A stretch of DNA of 64,000 nt from Berghia stephanieae (Eukaryota > Mollusca > Gastropoda > Nudibranchia > Aeolidiidae). Position numbers and translations under genes: made by a program. Shown here one piece after another: positions 53,426 to 63,714 of this stretch; the first letter of the stretch is position 1, and every line of letters begins with the position of its first letter. The stretch covers positions 43,745,185 to 43,809,184 of the forward strand of contig CM067448.1 of assembly GCA_034508935.3 (NCBI GenBank), written 5' to 3'. The notes under the pieces are model-generated. The model ran no database searches. It was given only the letters and a program-made list of their open reading frames with translations, and had not been told where the DNA came from.

Positions 53426-56400
53426 AAGTAGTAGTAGAAGTAATAGTAGTAGTAGTAGTAACAATAATAGTAGTAGTAGTAGTTGTTGTGTTTTTGTGGG
53501 AGGAGGAAGAGGAGGAGGAATTTTATCTAACTCGCAGAGTCCGAATTACCTGTTTTTGTTTGTTTTAAAGGGCTTTACAGCGCTTGTGACACATCTATGT
53601 CATATCAGCGCCAGTAAAAAGGAAGAAAATTGGAAATTAAAAAACATTCTAGATTTACAATTGAAATGACATAAGAAAAAGTAAGACAAAGGGGAATGGT
53701 TTAAATAGGGAACAGATGTAGATTCCAGGAGCACACTATCAGTGTACTCAGTTCAGATCACCTAAAAGTCTCATCCAGACACACGCACAAGAACCTTCTA
53801 CTAAGAGGAATACACTACAATGTTTTGTTTGTTTTGTCAATGTTAATAAAAACTGGTCCCGCGGGCCTTACCACGCCCACTTTGTCCGCCATCTTGGAAA
53901 CCTCTAAATAACGACACCTCCGGATAACGACATAAAAACTCGGTCTCGTGGCATGTCGTTATCGGGAGGTTCCACTGTAATTATCAATCTAACCATTTTA
54001 AACTCAAACGCTACCAAATCAATTTAACTTTTGGAAAACAAAATATTTTAATCTAACAAAAATGTAATGAATAACATACATTTTGTCTAAAGTTTAAATA
54101 TGCCAATTTCATACATAACTGACTAATACATGTTACTATAAAGTGAGTTATGATCAGATCAGAACTGAGGAGAAGTGTTGTTGTACTTATTTAAACTCAG
54201 TTCCTGTAATGGTTTTAAACAGTCTGTTGCATGAAAGTATTGCTGAGAAACTGAACCAAATTTAAAGTTAAAGATAAAGAATAATTTACTGCAGTTATCT
54301 ATGTTCCTCCCCCCCCCCCCCCAACCCAAAAAACCCCAAACAAACAAGCTTTTAGGGCTCAGTTTCTATCGCAGGCTAAGATTGACCAGAATATACTGAC
54401 GGTCTGTGATGAAATTATCCATTTGGTGTATTAGCAGTAGCAGAGCTACCAACTTTCGTCAAGCAGAAAATGATTTTTCTATGTTTTAAAATCATCTTTG
54501 TATAGTTGTATGCTGTTCATTTGTATCATTATAATCAATTCTCAGTATTCAACCATTTTCATTCTGCTCCTTAAAGAATACAGTAAAATTACTTTAAACC
54601 GAAAGAAGCTAAACCGAAAAATACCTTAAACCCCAAAGAATTTAATAAATTGTACGAGTTTCTTCATTATCTTTGTACTAATTCTTACGATGAACCGAAA
54701 TACTTCTAAGCAGGACTTTCTTTAAACCGAAACAACTTGAGAGCACCTTCCTTTTTTCTCTCTATATTTTTCTTCAAAAATTCGGGAAGGAGGCCACACG
54801 TAATATGCCCGGCGATATTAAACAGAACGTAAGTATAAGATGAGGGTGATGGGTGATGGGTGGTGGGGGGGAGGCAAACACTTCAATCACTGCATTTGAG
54901 CTTGGCCAACACCACAATCGCACAGACTGGAAAGGGAAGACGGCGTGTGACTGACAGGCGAAAAATGAGGAAAGAGGGGGAGTTGGGGTGTAGAATAACG
55001 CAAGCGAGATGTTCTCGCTCGTGTGTTGATGCTTTGGAACTGACTGGATTTTCAACACGACAATAAGGAGGGGGGGGGGGGTGTAGACAACTTACAATTG
55101 AAATGCCATTTCCACTTCGGTGTTTAAATGTGTGTGTGAGGGGGGGGGGGGGGGGGAGGTTTCTATGTAATTAGGCCTTTGAACCTAATGAAATGGCTTT
55201 TCAACAAAAGAGGGTTGTGTAGTAGACAGCTTAGCATTGACACGCCTTTTCATTTCCATTTCACTTCACCTCTGAATAGCTGTGCATCATTCATTATCAA
55301 TTATCGCACAAGAACTTCGATCTTATTTTAGCTTTGCATTTTACTAAAAGTTGTCTAAAAGAAAGCAACAAGATATGAAGTGAATAGAAAAGTGCCAGAA
55401 GACAATAGAGAATAAAAAATTTTCGCGGCGGTGGTGGGGTTCGAACCTGCGACCTTATTGGTACGACAACTCCGCCTGGCAGGTGAGAGCGTGGCTCTAC
55501 CGTGTGAGCTATCAACGAACACAAAAATATTCGTTTCAAACTCAAAGTCATTACTAGATCCCTCTCTCACCCACTTCTTGAGACCGCCGATTCGTTCGTA
55601 CACCACCATCGCGAATAATTTTGACCAGCAGTTAAGCTTAATAGCCAATATTCCCAACACAAACATATAACATAGAAACGATTGAGACATTGAGTATGCT
55701 CCGGTGTATGGGGTGAATTTTTAATTCAGAAAAGTGAGTGGAGCAGGCACTTATGTTGGTAACGACAAGATATGAAGTGAATAGAAAAGTGCCAGAAGAC
55801 AATAGAGAATAAAAAATTTTCGCGGCGGTGGTGGGGTTCGAACCTGCGACCTTATTGGTACGACAACTCCGCCTGGCAGGTGAGAGCGTGGCTCTACCGT
55901 GTGAGCTATCAACGAACACAAAAATATTCGTTTCAAACTCAAAGTCATTACTAGATCCCTCTCTCACCCACTTCTTGAGACCGCCGATTCGTTCGTACAC
56001 CACCATCGCGAATAATTTTGACCAGCAGTTAAGCTTAATAGCCAATATTCCCAACACAAACATATAACATAGAAACGATTGAGACATTGAGTATGCTCCG
56101 GTGTATGGGGTGAATTTTTAATTCAGAAAAGTGAGTGGAGCAGGCACTTATGTTGGTAACGACAAGATATGAAGTGAATAGAAAAGTGCCAGAAGACAAT
56201 AGAGAATAAATTGTCTCAATCGTTTCTATGTTATATGTTTGTGTTGGGAATATTGGCTATTAAGCTTAACTGCTGGTCAAAATTATTCGCGATGGTGGTG
56301 TACGAACGAATCGGCGGTCTCAAGAAGTGGGTGAGAGAGGGATCTAGTAATGACTTTGAGTTTGAAACGAATATTTTTGTGTTCGTTGATAGCTCACACG

Positions 56401-58376
56401 GTAGAGCCACGCTCTCACCTGCCAGGCGGAGTTGTCGTACCAATAAGGTCGCAGGTTCGAACCCCACCACCGCCGCGAAAATTTTTTATTCTCTATTGTC
56501 TTCTGGCACTTTTCTATTCACTTCATATCTTGTCGTTACCAACATAAGTGCCTGCTCCACTCACTTTTCTGAATTAAAAATTCACCCCATACACCGGAGC
56601 ATACTCAATGTCTCAATCGTTTCTATGTTATATGTTTGTGTTGGGAATATTGGCTATTAAGCTTAACTGCTGGTCAAAATTATTCGCGATGGTGGTGTAC
56701 GAACGAATCGGCGGTCTCAAGAAGTGGGTGAGAGAGGGATCTAGTAATGACTTTGAGTTTGAAACGAATATTTTTGTGTTCGTTGATAGCTCACACGGTA
56801 GAGCCACGCTCTCACCTGCCAGGCGGAGTTGTCGTACCAATAAGGTCGCAGGTTCGAACCCCACCACCGCCGCGAAAATTTTTTATTCTCTATTGTCTTC
56901 TGGCACTTTTCTATTCACTAAAAGAAAGCACTGTACTTACACGTTGGAGTTTAAAATCAAAATACTATGTGAAGTCGATGAAAAAAAAGTTGATCAAGAC
57001 GGAGATATGTAAATTACACGGCATCCCGACTCAACTCTTTCAACAATTTTGAATTGAAAACGAAAACCCCCAAAAATATTTTTAAAACACAAAAAAATTA
57101 AAAAAAAAATATTAATGGTTACGAAGACGGCATTTATTCAACAACTCCATTTAACGGGAAACCCATGATACGTTTAAATGAGCAAATTCCTTAAATAGTT
57201 ACTACCCTTGAAAAACATTGCAACACGGGAACTTACTTTAAACCAAAATGTCTTTAAACCGAAATGGTTTAGAAGGTCCCCAAAATTTCGGTTTTAAGTA
57301 ATTCTACTGTATTTGTCTGTTCCATTCTACATGATTTTTACCACCTATGTCATAAAAGTTGTGATAATTGTCTGTTTGATTCCACATTTCCTTACTTACT
57401 TTGTTATAGTCCAGAGCCATTGGGCCAGTAGAGCCGGAGTTAATCCCGGTTTCTATAGCGTGAAACGGACAATAGCAATTGCTTGCTATCTTTTGGATGG
57501 GATGCTAGTCTATTGCAAAGCACTTTCCCCCAAATCTAACAGACTCAGCTACCCATTCATTGCTGGGTGGGCAGGGGGGTCAGAAAAAATCTCGACTGCA
57601 CCCGGGATCGATCTCGGTCCCTTTGCGTGAGAAGCAAGTGCTCCACCCACTGAGCTATTGGGATCCCCTCCTTACTTATAAAAGAAAAAATAATCAAAAA
57701 ATGCTACAAATCAAGCTTTTAGTATATGCCTATATACAGTCACTTTAGTTTAAAGTGATTTAATTATTTCCAAAATCATCCAATGATAGTGCAAACTGTA
57801 GGTTTACATTTTTTAACTGTGTACTTTCCCCTGAATTCATTCTCTTTTTGTAAGTAATATTACAATTTTTTCTTATTGAAGTCGGCAGCAGATTCTCTGG
57901 TTTCACACAACAGTATTATAATGATCAATCTAGGCTGCGATATCGTTATCACACTAAGGTAATTAACATCATAAGATTATTCATTTCTAGAAACATCTGA
58001 ATGTAGTGAAATTTGGGTCCCAATGATCATGAATCTAATAAGAGTACAGAGTGAAAATTTTTTTTTTTTTAAATTCTGTTTGTTTTGTACTTACTAATAT
58101 AAAAAATCATACAATAACAATAAAAATTGACCTATCATTCTGCTGATCTGATGGTACTTGAAGACCACTCTACTAAGTATAACAAATCCCAAAGGAAAAT
58201 TATACAGTATGACAGAAGGGATTTACAATCAAATACTTACATTTGAAATTTTCAGCAAATTCTTTCTTTTCTACTGAAACACATTTGTATAAACGTTCTA
58301 ATTCTTTTTTAACAAAATGCTGTCTGTTGACATTTCGACACTTCCTGCCAGATTTATTTCTGATACCTCTAGCCAT
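47185..58376 (-). CDS. LLPH: LLPH (LAPS18-like) nucleolar protein, 140 aa, four coding exons
   Basis: Exons on the minus strand: 58241-58376, 52276-52317, 48213-48272, 47185-47369. All junctions are GT-AG in phase 1 and the CDS is 423 nt. The N-terminus MARGIRNKSGRKCRNVNRQH matches the basic LLPH start (MAKSLRSKWKRKMR in human). The C-terminal motif NGHYPPWMNKRAVKKLKKR matches GQYPIWMNQRQRKRLK, and the protein ends in Trp as in the family. Human LLPH is 129 residues. The family is nucleolar, linked to large-subunit ribosome biogenesis; the Aplysia LAPS18 homologue was tied to long-term facilitation. The ATG sits directly at an acceptor (TTCATCAG then ATGG), so an untranslated 5' exon lies upstream. 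Introns are full of transposons. Confidence 0.9.
48385..49250 (+). pseudogene. Heavily decayed LINE reverse transcriptase
   Basis: DFNKAFDKVHHNSLLTKLKH, YINDTPPKIHES, NNLLYRRTKTKNDIDNLQQD and AEYIGITLDS occur in order across several frames with stops between. The pattern fits a CR1/jockey-type RT. A C-run interrupts it at 48831-48847. It lies in LLPH intron 3, opposite to the gene. Confidence 0.7.
49735..49805 (-). repeat. tRNA-like SINE head
   Basis: On the minus strand, AGTCCATTGGCAGAGCACTC serves as A-box region, and GGATCGATCCTGG resembles a B box. Matches the head at about 57585-57665. Preceded by an A-run. Confidence 0.5.
50032..51679 (+). mobile_element. 5'-truncated LINE with 9-bp target duplication
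   Basis: GGATAGTCT occurs at 50023-50031 and 51680-51688, bounding the insertion. The RT reads ERMKDGKATGPDEISVEVLK, GFQPDRGTRNAIYLL, FVDYKKAFDRLRHEEILKQL, GVRQGVLPHQ, then IRYADDTVLIA, FKYLGSIVTTDGRCNRDI, LFYGCESWTTNAETQKNIEA and FFGHIVRKDKNE. One frame slip lies near 50790-50820 just after the GVRQG block; otherwise open. The endonuclease part is missing. The tail is GAAGAAGAA. The clade is not assigned. It sits in LLPH intron 2, antisense. Confidence 0.9.
52974..53977. mobile_element. Pogo-type MITE copy 2 with captured R1 repeat
   Basis: Ends CAGTGGAACCTCCCGATTAC and the complement of CAGTGGAACCTCCCGATAAC, with TA on both sides. The interior is inverted relative to copy 1: (GTA)n at 53360-53485, then an R1 fragment on the minus strand (53568-53830). 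In LLPH intron 1. Confidence 0.9.
55368..56927. repeat. Inverted array of four 397-bp tRNA-bearing units, flanked by 13-bp direct repeat
   Basis: Two 397-bp units in tandem (tRNA-like parts at 55428-55520 and 55825-55917, minus strand), a 34-bp partial, then two units in the other orientation (56382-56472 and 56779-56869, plus strand). Units are near identical. CTAAAAGAAAGCA flanks the block at 55355-55367 and 56928-56940, as a target duplication would. The tRNA-like part has a D-arm TAGCTCACACGGTAGAGC and B box GGTTCGAACCCC but no pairable acceptor stem, so it is tRNA-derived, not a tRNA gene. Repeated open frames across the array are artefacts. Confidence 0.9.
56941..57060 (+). pseudogene. 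Pogo-type transposase N-terminal HTH remnant
   Basis: CTYTLEFKIKILCEVDEKK in one frame, then KTEICKLHGIPTQLFQQF in the next, match the start of pogo/Tigger transposases and CENP-B (YTLEFKLKVL..., then a GIP-type recognition helix). One frame slip in an A-run separates them, and a stop follows QQF. Confidence 0.65.
57400..57665 (-). repeat. tRNA-derived SINE
   Basis: On the minus strand AATAGCTCAGTGGGTGGAGC is an A-box/D-arm and GAGATCGATCCCGGG a B box; the body holds CACCCAGCAATGAATGGGTA. Related pieces are at 46085-46215, 49735-49805 and 12930-13070. Confidence 0.7.
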
Positions 58377-59400
58377 CTGATGAAGAAAAAAAAAATTTAA
58401 AAAAAGGATTTGAAGAGAAATATAAATATAAGACAAATTATTAGTTATAAAATGTAAAATGTGATCCATCGCCTCAAACTGGTATTTTATGTTTGTAATT
58501 CAATTCAATTCAAAATTTCATTATTGTGGGAACATGCAACATATTTCTCAGAGTGTATGGAGTAATCGCAAATAAGAAATAAAAACAAATCGATAAATAT
58601 TAGATCCTCATGATCTTTCTCTTGACATTTCAATCTTTATACATAGATCTAGGTAAGTATAACAATACATCAACACTAGTAAAAAAGCTCTCCATAACAT
58701 TTACTCATGCTCTCTCTGATTTTTTTTTTTTTTGGTTCTCCTTTTAAAGAGGGTGCTAAAAAGTGATATAAGAGTAGAAAGGATCAGAAATTCGAAACTA
58801 CACTATAATCATTCTCCACAAAATATTAAGTTTCAAACCAACTCTCATATTATTTTTTTTTTAACAATTAAGTAAATTTTCAGCACCTAAGGTGGTGAGT
58901 CACTAGTGACTATGATGGACTATTTTATCATTTCAATTTTACCTTCCATTTTTCACCAAAAAAAACCCCCAAACAACTAAATTTGAAAAAAAAAGGAAAA
59001 AGCCAATTATCTTTCACCACCTACATCTATTTATTTTTTTGGTAAAGTTTTCCTATTACACAAGTGCTAATACATCATTTTCCAAGCTATCTTTTAAATT
59101 TAGGGTTTAAGGCATAAAAATAATGCTAAAACTCATTGCAAACAACTCAACAAACTTTGAATTTCTAAAATATTTGGGGGTTGGGGGAAGAGACTAATCA
59201 ACCCCCCTTTCTTATCTTTAAAGCAATCTCTAGGACATTCTCATCAGTTCGAGACCAGCCATTTTGAATTCATGTTACTCCTTTTGACTAACTTTTGGGG
59301 GAAGATTCTCCTGAACCCTTCTAAATTTTTACTATTCTTTTGTTTTCTTTTTATCAACCACCAAGAAACTTGTAAACCAATCAAATCCACCATTCATTAA
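58377..59400. other. Upstream of the LLPH coding start; no feature recognised
   Basis: AT-rich sequence with homopolymer runs. It begins with the acceptor of LLPH coding exon 1, so it is probably intron of the 5' UTR. Confidence 0.45.
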
Positions 59401-59404
59401 AATT

Positions 59405-60062
59405 TCCACTACCTTGCTGCTTGTTAACTTTATTGATCTTCTTTTGTTTATATGATATGTTCATTCTGACCACAATTTTGGGGATATTGATGATGGCCGG
59501 GGATTTGTTTATTTTGCGGACGAATCCCTAGGCCTAGGTGTTGTTCGTCCCAAAACCGATCACACTTGTATTCTTTCCTGTCTTCTTCATACAAAACAAT
59601 ATAATTTATTATCACACTTCCACAAAACTAGATCCAACATTTTATTCGAATTAGAGACGAAAATAACTATCAAAGCAAGGAAGCAAAGATGGGGCAAATT
59701 ATCTAGCTCATATATGAATTTTAAGATACATCGATATCAGTGTGGATAGAAATTTCAGTGGGTTAGACTACTTCTCATATTTTTTCCTTTTATTTGCACA
59801 GGTTCAAATCCGATTGCTCCCTTATTATTTTTTCAGAGCGAGTCTATTCTTTTCTCCTTTTTTGTTTTGCCTTGTTCTGTTTCTGAGCATGATTTTCTTA
59901 AAATTGTTTTTATATATAAAAACAAAAAATTATTGTTTTTCTTTCCTGACCTTTTGGTCTCTCTCTGAATATTTTTGTTTGTTTGCTTTTTTTAATTTTT
60001 AGAATATATACTATTTACTATTTGAGATCGGAGTGGGGACGGATATGACAATTTGCTAGAAA
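59405..60062 (+). repeat. SINE-like repeat R2, copy 1
   Basis: The leader (ACTTTATTGATC..., GCGGACGAATCCCTAGGCC) is followed by a tRNA-like part (TTTCAGTGGGTTAGACTAC, then CAGGTTCAAATCC) and a tail ending GAGATCGGAGTGGGGACG and TTTGCTAGAAA. The same order recurs at 62760-64000. Confidence 0.75.
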
Positions 60063-60204
60063 GGAAACCAAAAGAGAGGAAAATATTGAAAAGAAAAAAA
60101 AGGCGTGTGTGTGTGGGGTATGGAACATTTATTATTTGCAATGCTTTGTCATGATCATAATTGAATTTTGTCCAATTTGTTTGTCATGCAATATGCGTCG
60201 ACTT

Positions 60205-60842
60205 CGAAGTGGGTGTCATGGCCGAATGGTTTAGTCATCTGCCCTGGAAGTTTTACCAGAATCGACGTTGCGGGTTCAAATCCTGGTTCCGCCACTTTTT
60301 TTTTTTAAAATTCCGTCTTTTTTTTACAGAACGTTGCAAGGGATAAATGTCCCATCCATCCTCCCCCCACCTCTTTTTTTAAAAAAAACTCTCTCTTTCT
60401 CTCTTGGTTCCTTTCTAGTTTCTAGCAAATTGTCATATTCGTCCCCGCTCCGATCTCAAAAAGTGTCTAATAAGAATAAATAATTAAAAAGCAAACAAAC
60501 AGAAATATTCAGAGCGACCAAATGGTCAGATAGAGGAGAAAAAAACAAACAAAATATTTTTTTTAAAAAATAAAAACAATTTAAAGTAAGAAATTCATGC
60601 TCAGAAACGGAACAAAACGCCAAACAAAAAGGAGAAAAGAATAGACTCGCACAAAAAAGAGAGGTGGGGAGGAGGATGGATGGGACATAATTTATCCCTT
60701 GTATTGTAACGTTCTGTGTAAAAAGAAGACGGAATTAAAAAAAAAACAAGGTGTCGGAACCAGGATTCGAACCCACGTCATTCTGGTAAAACTTCCAGGG
60801 CAGACGACTAAACCATTCGGCCATGACACCCACTTCGAAGTC
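60205..60842. repeat. Two SINE copies in inverted arrangement
   Basis: A plus-strand copy (60205-about 60415) and a minus-strand copy (about 60842-60416) share the head GGTGTCATGGCCGAATGGTT, a B box GGGTTC(A/G)AATCC and the body ATCCATCC(T)CC. On the minus copy GGTGTC at the head pairs with GACACC at the end of the tRNA-like part. Its tail matches R2. Resembles a class II (Ser/Leu) tRNA, but T-stem spacing is off. Confidence 0.75.
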
Positions 60843-61183
60843 CACGCATATTGTGTATATGCAGTAAGAAGTGATTTAATTTTAATGTTGGTTAAATTTT
60901 ATGTTTTTATAGAGAGGTGGGCCGGTGTTACCAATACTTAGCTTCTATACCAGGATAAATCATTCGTTTGGACCGAAAAATAAATAAAAAACTTACCGCT
61001 TACCGTCAAAAGCAGTTTAGATTTGAAGATGCATTTGTTTTCTATCAAAAAACATTCGGTAATGGACAATCCTTGATGAATTTCAAAAGTTGTGTTGAAA
61101 TTATATCCTAATCGTTTTCATGATTAATTCCTCGCGAAATCGTGTGGGTATCGTTTCTGTTATCAAGGTACCGCCTAGCCAGG

Positions 61184-61585
61184 CAGGGTTGCCAGATCAT
61201 TTTTGAGTAAGAGACCAAACTAGCTATAGCAAGAGGCCAGATTCCTCGGCAGGAGCCCAAATACCACCAAACCCACCTTAGCCTCGCGAAAACTCTTTAG
61301 ATTTGTTAAACAATTTAGATAGGATAAGGAAAATTCGTATATATAGAAGCATTAGCAAATGCAATCTGTGGCGTTAGCACGTGTTGCATTTAGATATTTA
61401 GATTGCCAAATAAAATAAGTTTTACCGGTACCAGAGTAAAACGATATAACGGGGAAAGTCAGAGGAAGCCAAAAAGTTGGTTACAGGAGGCCAAGTGGCC
61501 AAACCAAATTTTGGGAGGCCAAATGGCTTGGGAAAAGGCCAAATTTCTCAAATTTGGCCACCAGGAGGCCAAACTAGCAACCCTG
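61184..61585. mobile_element. hAT-like MITE with CAGGGTTGC ends
   Basis: Left end CAGGGTTGCCAG, right end GCAACCCTG. Flanks TAGCCAGG and GCCCCAGG agree at six of eight bases, suggesting a decayed 8-bp duplication. The interior repeats GGAGGCCAAA motifs. Non-coding. Confidence 0.65.
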
Positions 61586-61758
61586 GCCCCAGGTTTTTAA
61601 AAAAGTTTATTGGGAAAAAGATACGGAACAAAGTGTCCATAGATAGGTATGCAATTTGGTGCATTAGTGCAGTAAAAAGGCCTTTTTTTCTTTTATTCAA
61701 TAAACTTGACTGCTGGTGGACCCTAGGCCTCTCTACAAGTCCAAGAAATAATACTCAC

Positions 61759-62034
61759 TTTTTCTCTGCTCCAACGAAAATATCTACCCCCTACCGGTCT
61801 AATTATTTGTAGCAGACGACAAATTTCTCAAAACGGTCACGTGACACTGTAAAAACAACACAGGAAGTCCATGAAAGCTTATTTACGGCATTTCCTTTGA
61901 ACCGTGTAAACAACAAAATTTCGTTTTCATTCGACTCAACGGGTCAGATTGGCCGGTATTTTTTAACGAACTAAAGTTCTGAAAAATCAAAATGTTTCTT
62001 AGAAAGGTGAAAGATGCTAGTTTTTGAAACAGAG
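61759..62034. promoter_or_regulatory. Possible bidirectional promoter region
   Basis: A minus-strand donor (AAAAA then GTGAGT) ends at 61759, and a plus-strand donor (CAGAG then GTAGGT) ends at 62034. Between them are the 10-bp palindrome GTCACGTGAC (61836-61845, E-box) and CAGGAAGT (ETS-like, 61861). The minus side could be the LLPH untranslated first exon, but another donor at about 61000 competes. Confidence 0.3.
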
Positions 62035-62224
62035 GTAGGTTTTTAAAAAAAAATCTTTATATTTTACGTGAATGCATGCTCAAGGCGAGTTGGACGTGCA
62101 GCGGAGGTTGGTAGGCCAAAGGCCCACCTCTCTAGATATTTTATTAACTTTCCATGTGCATTTTGGAAACATTCCATATTCTGGAATGTGGATAATTGTT
62201 TAAAAGAGCGGAGTTTCAAATATG

Positions 62225-62442
62225 TGTCTGGGGATAATGAAAATTCGTTATCCCCAGACAGGTGTCTGGGGATAACGAATTTTCATTATCCCCAGACTGG
62301 TGTCTGGGGATAATCACAGGGCTGTCATTATTCCCAGACGCCTGTCTGGGGATAATAAAATTCGTTATCCCCAGACAGGTGTCTGGGGATAACCAATTTT
62401 TGTTATCCCCAGACACCTGTCTGAGGATACTATCCCCAGACG
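62225..62442. repeat. Array of six short palindromes
   Basis: Units at 62225-62260, 62263-62297, 62301-62339, 62343-62377, 62380-62415 and 62418-62441 each open TGTCTGGGGATAA and close with its complement. Unit 2 carries the exact reverse complement of the core of unit 1, so units pair into larger palindromes. Confidence 0.9.
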
Positions 62443-62759
62443 CATTTAGCAAGTGGGCAGAAACATTTTATGCAAAATGCCAAACTAGGCGTGAAAAATA
62501 CCAAATATTCTGGAAAAAATACTAGTGGTTGTGTCCCAAAACAGTTAATATATCAAGTGATATTTAACACAAGATGAAAGTAAATAGTGATCAAATGTCA
62601 AATCCAGCTCTTTAAAAAAAAATATTTTAAAGCAAATGGATCAATGAAATTTCTTTTGTTACTTTGATCTGAAAACGTCAAACTGGCAATTCGACTTTTT
62701 ATTTTCAACCAGGAAGAAAGTTGTTAATCATCAAATCTGTTCATAGTCCACCAACCATT

Positions 62760-63395
62760 TAAATTTTCATTACCAACCTACCTGTTAACTTTATTGATCA
62801 TCTCTTGTTTCTATAATTTGCTCATTCTGGCCACAATTTTGGGGACGACGGGAATAATTTTTATGTCGCGGACGAATTCCTAGGCCATGGTGTTGTCCGC
62901 CCCAAAACCCAAAACCCACACCTGTTATTTTCCTGTCTGCTTCGCACAAGACAATACAATTTAGTATCACACGTCCACAAAACTAGATCCAACAACATAT
63001 TTTTATTCGAATCAGAGATGAAAATAACTACCAAAACAAGGAAGCAAAAATGGTGGAAATATGTTTAGCTCATATATGAATTTAAAATATTCCGATAGCG
63101 GTATGGATAGGCAGCTCAGTGGGTAAGGCCACCTTTCATTTTACTCCTTTTAGCTGCACAGATTCGACCCCAGACGCGACCGCCCCCCCCCCCCCCCCCC
63201 CCCCCCCACTCATTTTTTTTTTTTTTCCCTTTTCTTTCTTTCTTCCCAATTGATTTTCATTGTTTTCACTTTTGTTCCGAGTTCCGAGCAAGAGGTTTTT
63301 TTTTAATCAGTTGAATTTTTTATTTCTCCGATAATATTATTTCATTATTTAATTTGCTCTAGATCTATTATTGTTTTTTTTTGTTTTGGTCAATG

Positions 63396-63472
<77 letters not shown>

Positions 63473-63572
63473 TGTAATATTTGTTATTATTATTACTATT
63501 ACCATCATAATCATTATTATATTATTATCAATAATAGTATTATTTTTATTATTAATACTCTTATTATCATAC

Positions 63573-63630
<58 letters not shown>

Positions 63631-63651
63631 ATTATTATTATTATTATTATA

Positions 63652-63714
<63 letters not shown>

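Larger units (their letters stand above)
54581..57309. mobile_element. Pogo/Tigger-like transposon remnant with large nested insertion
   Basis: Left end CAGTAAAATTACTTTAAACC and right-end complement CAGTAGAATTACTTAAAACC, with TA on both sides. TTTAAACCGAAA-type motifs repeat several times just inside both ends, as subterminal transposase sites might. A transposase N-terminal remnant lies at 56941-57060. Most of the interior is the tRNA-unit array (55368-56927). The catalytic part of the transposase is absent. Confidence 0.85.

Noticed and set aside
55428-56869. Four tRNA genes
   Set aside because: D-arm and B-box are present, but the T-stem has mismatches and no acceptor stem pairs.
55297-57052. 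Repeated open frames of 65-149 codons starting MSQSFLCYM, MVGFEPATL and MTLSLKRIF
   Set aside because: They recur at 397-bp spacing on both strands and run through the tRNA-like sequence; they are by-products of the inverted array.
62225-62442. CRISPR-like array
   Set aside because: The window is eukaryotic and the repeats are palindromes directly adjoining each other, without unique spacers.
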